A stretch of DNA of 34,012 nucleotides from Victivallaceae bacterium (GTDB lineage Bacteria; Verrucomicrobiota; Lentisphaeria; Victivallales; Victivallaceae), in the NCBI GenBank assembly GCA_021647315.1, contig JAKIUY010000046.1:1-34012 (forward strand). Direction: 5' to 3'. This document shows positions 32,946-34,012 of this stretch, piece by piece. How positions within the stretch are numbered: the stretch's first letter is position 1; every line of letters begins with the position of its first letter. Below the pieces are notes generated by a model. It had not been told where the DNA came from. It saw only the letters and a program-made list of their open reading frames with translations, and made no database searches. A program made the translations under genes and the position numbers.

Positions 32946-33851
32946 ATGAAATTACCATTTTTAATAAAATTATTTTGTTTTATTTTGCTTTGGGGCATTT
33001 GTCATGTTGCGGTTTACGCAGAACTTGTTCCCGGTAAAGGGCAGATCCTGTGGACTGAAAATTTTCTGCCACCTTTGGCTGAAGATCCAACCGCTGTTGC
33101 CGGCTGGAGTTTTATCGCCCGGCAGGCAACCAGACCTAATATACAGGTCGCCGTCGAGGGCAAGCGGGCAAGATTATGGAATGTTTCGGCTAAACATATG
33201 ACGGCTTTCGGGCGTTACATTCCGCTATATCCCGAACGAATAACCAAGATAAAGGCAAAGGTCATCTATCAACAGCTTCGAGTTACCAGAATCGGGGAAC
33301 AGCCGGTAATGTGTTTGCTGCCCGGTGGAACATGGATTTCAGGTAATCATCCGGGAATATATACTTTCCCGTATATGCGAATTCTATCAGGAAAACCCCT
33401 GCCGGCAAAAAAATACTATCGCATCGATTTGTTTAACCGGGGGTATGTTGAAGTTGAATTTCTCCGGCTGGTACGCGGTTTGCCGCCATTGGGGGTAATC
33501 TGGAAAAGATCGGGCGATCCAGCATGGAACAAACCGATTAAACCTGGTGAAAAAATTACTCTGGAGGCACGTCTCGGGAAAACTGATGTTCCGGTTACAG
33601 TAGAGTTTTTTCGGATAAGTTTTAATGTTTTCAGAAAAACCGATCTGCTTAAAAATAGTTTTGCCCTGGTGAAAATGTATGATAATGGTCGGAACGGAGA
33701 CCGGAAGGCTGGAGATGGAATATGGACATTGCAATTTAAAGTTGTCAGTTCAGCGATGCATAAAGCCAAGACGATTGCGGCAAAAATAAACTTTGGTAAA
33801 TCAAATAAAGCTAAAGCATACGGTTTCAGCCCCTGGCCGTTTAAAAAATAG
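32946..33851 (+). CDS. Secreted beta-rich protein, paralogue of the 15832 gene product
   Basis: A 301-residue protein with a signal peptide (hydrophobic LIKLFCFILLWGICHVAVYA, cleavage after YA). Its order of motifs, WTENF, FGRYIPLYPER, GGTWISGNHPG, GEKITLEARL and VPVTV, matches the 276-residue protein at 15832-16662. A distinctive C-terminal part reads MYDNGRNGDRKAGDGIWTLQ, the D-x-G-x-x-x-D-x-x-x-GDG wording of choice-of-anchor X or calcium-binding-like repeats. The first paralogue has only EDEGKTWTGEL there. AAGGAATAATGAATA precedes the ATG. Function is unknown. A binding or scaffold role is likely. Confidence 0.82.
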   Translation: MKLPFLIKLFCFILLWGICHVAVYAELVPGKGQILWTENFLPPLAEDPTAVAGWSFIARQATRPNIQVAVEGKRARLWNVSAKHMTAFGRYIPLYPERITKIKAKVIYQQLRVTRIGEQPVMCLLPGGTWISGNHPGIYTFPYMRILSGKPLPAKKYYRIDLFNRGYVEVEFLRLVRGLPPLGVIWKRSGDPAWNKPIKPGEKITLEARLGKTDVPVTVEFFRISFNVFRKTDLLKNSFALVKMYDNGRNGDRKAGDGIWTLQFKVVSSAMHKAKTIAAKINFGKSNKAKAYGFSPWPFKK

Positions 33852-34012
33852 ATCGTTGGACTAGTATATAATAAAACTTAAATGTTCTGATATAAGCGTT
33901 CAAGTTATATCTTTGCATCACTAGTTGCAAACTGCCATTTTATTTTCGATTGGCAACTGTTGCGGTCTTCATTCCAACGCTTAGTCATAGTTTGCACATT
34001 TTTATTTTTTAG
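33852..34012. other. Window edge after the last gene
   Basis: No gene, hairpin or promoter could be supported in the last 161 bases. Confidence 0.4.

Noticed and set aside
1..34012. tRNA genes or CRISPR arrays
   Set aside because: No cloverleaf with a T-arm consensus and no regularly spaced direct repeats were found by reading. The repeats present are individual palindromes.

Overview
The window looks like chromosomal DNA of a Lentisphaerota bacterium (Victivallales-like), or a close relative in the Planctomycetes-Verrucomicrobia-Chlamydiae group. This is inferred from several features. Two prepilin-like proteins carry the FTLIELL...[11 protein letters not shown] leader and a C-terminal H-X9-DG motif. 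There are large secreted proteins with DUF4838, DUF4091 and CBM9-like modules, a sulfatase, a planctomycete-style DWG protein kinase, and many short palindromic repeats between genes. No rRNA, tRNA, CRISPR array or intact mobile element was seen.

Layout. From 338 to 4856 (minus strand) lie a Gfo/Idh/MocA dehydrogenase, an ASKHA/2Fe-2S reductive activator of corrinoid proteins and a small MtaC/MtbC-type corrinoid protein. An AraC-type regulator (5093-6028) is divergent from the corrinoid gene. An IS630 transposase remnant follows (6267-6470). Next come a GT-B-like glycosyltransferase and a membrane-anchored Ser/Thr kinase whose catalytic lysine appears moved to the glycine loop, as in eukaryotic WNK kinases (6732-9539). 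Then come a neurotransmitter:sodium symporter and a prephenate dehydrogenase (9673-12203). A three-gene block of pyruvyl-transferase-like protein, LacI regulator and xylose-isomerase-like TIM barrel (12534-15719) is bracketed by inverted copies of one repeat.

From 15832 to the end is an apparent polysaccharide-degradation region. It holds a secreted beta-rich protein, an AT-rich GH36 alpha-galactosidase, two paralogous prepilin-like proteins with near-identical promoters, a DUF4838 protein, a CBM9/TIM-barrel/discoidin-like protein, a cytoplasmic-looking sulfatase, a CBM9/DUF4091 protein, and a second secreted beta-rich protein paralogous to the first.

How the genes may work together (inference). 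The right half probably binds and cuts a galactose-containing, possibly sulfated glycan outside or in the periplasm. The oxidoreductase and TIM-barrel isomerase would then process sugars under LacI/AraC control. The corrinoid pair points to methyl-group metabolism, such as demethylation of methoxylated or methylamine substrates, but no methyltransferase lies in the window. Repeat families lie beside many genes: ASKHA and the symporter are each flanked by direct copies, and the LacI block by inverted copies.
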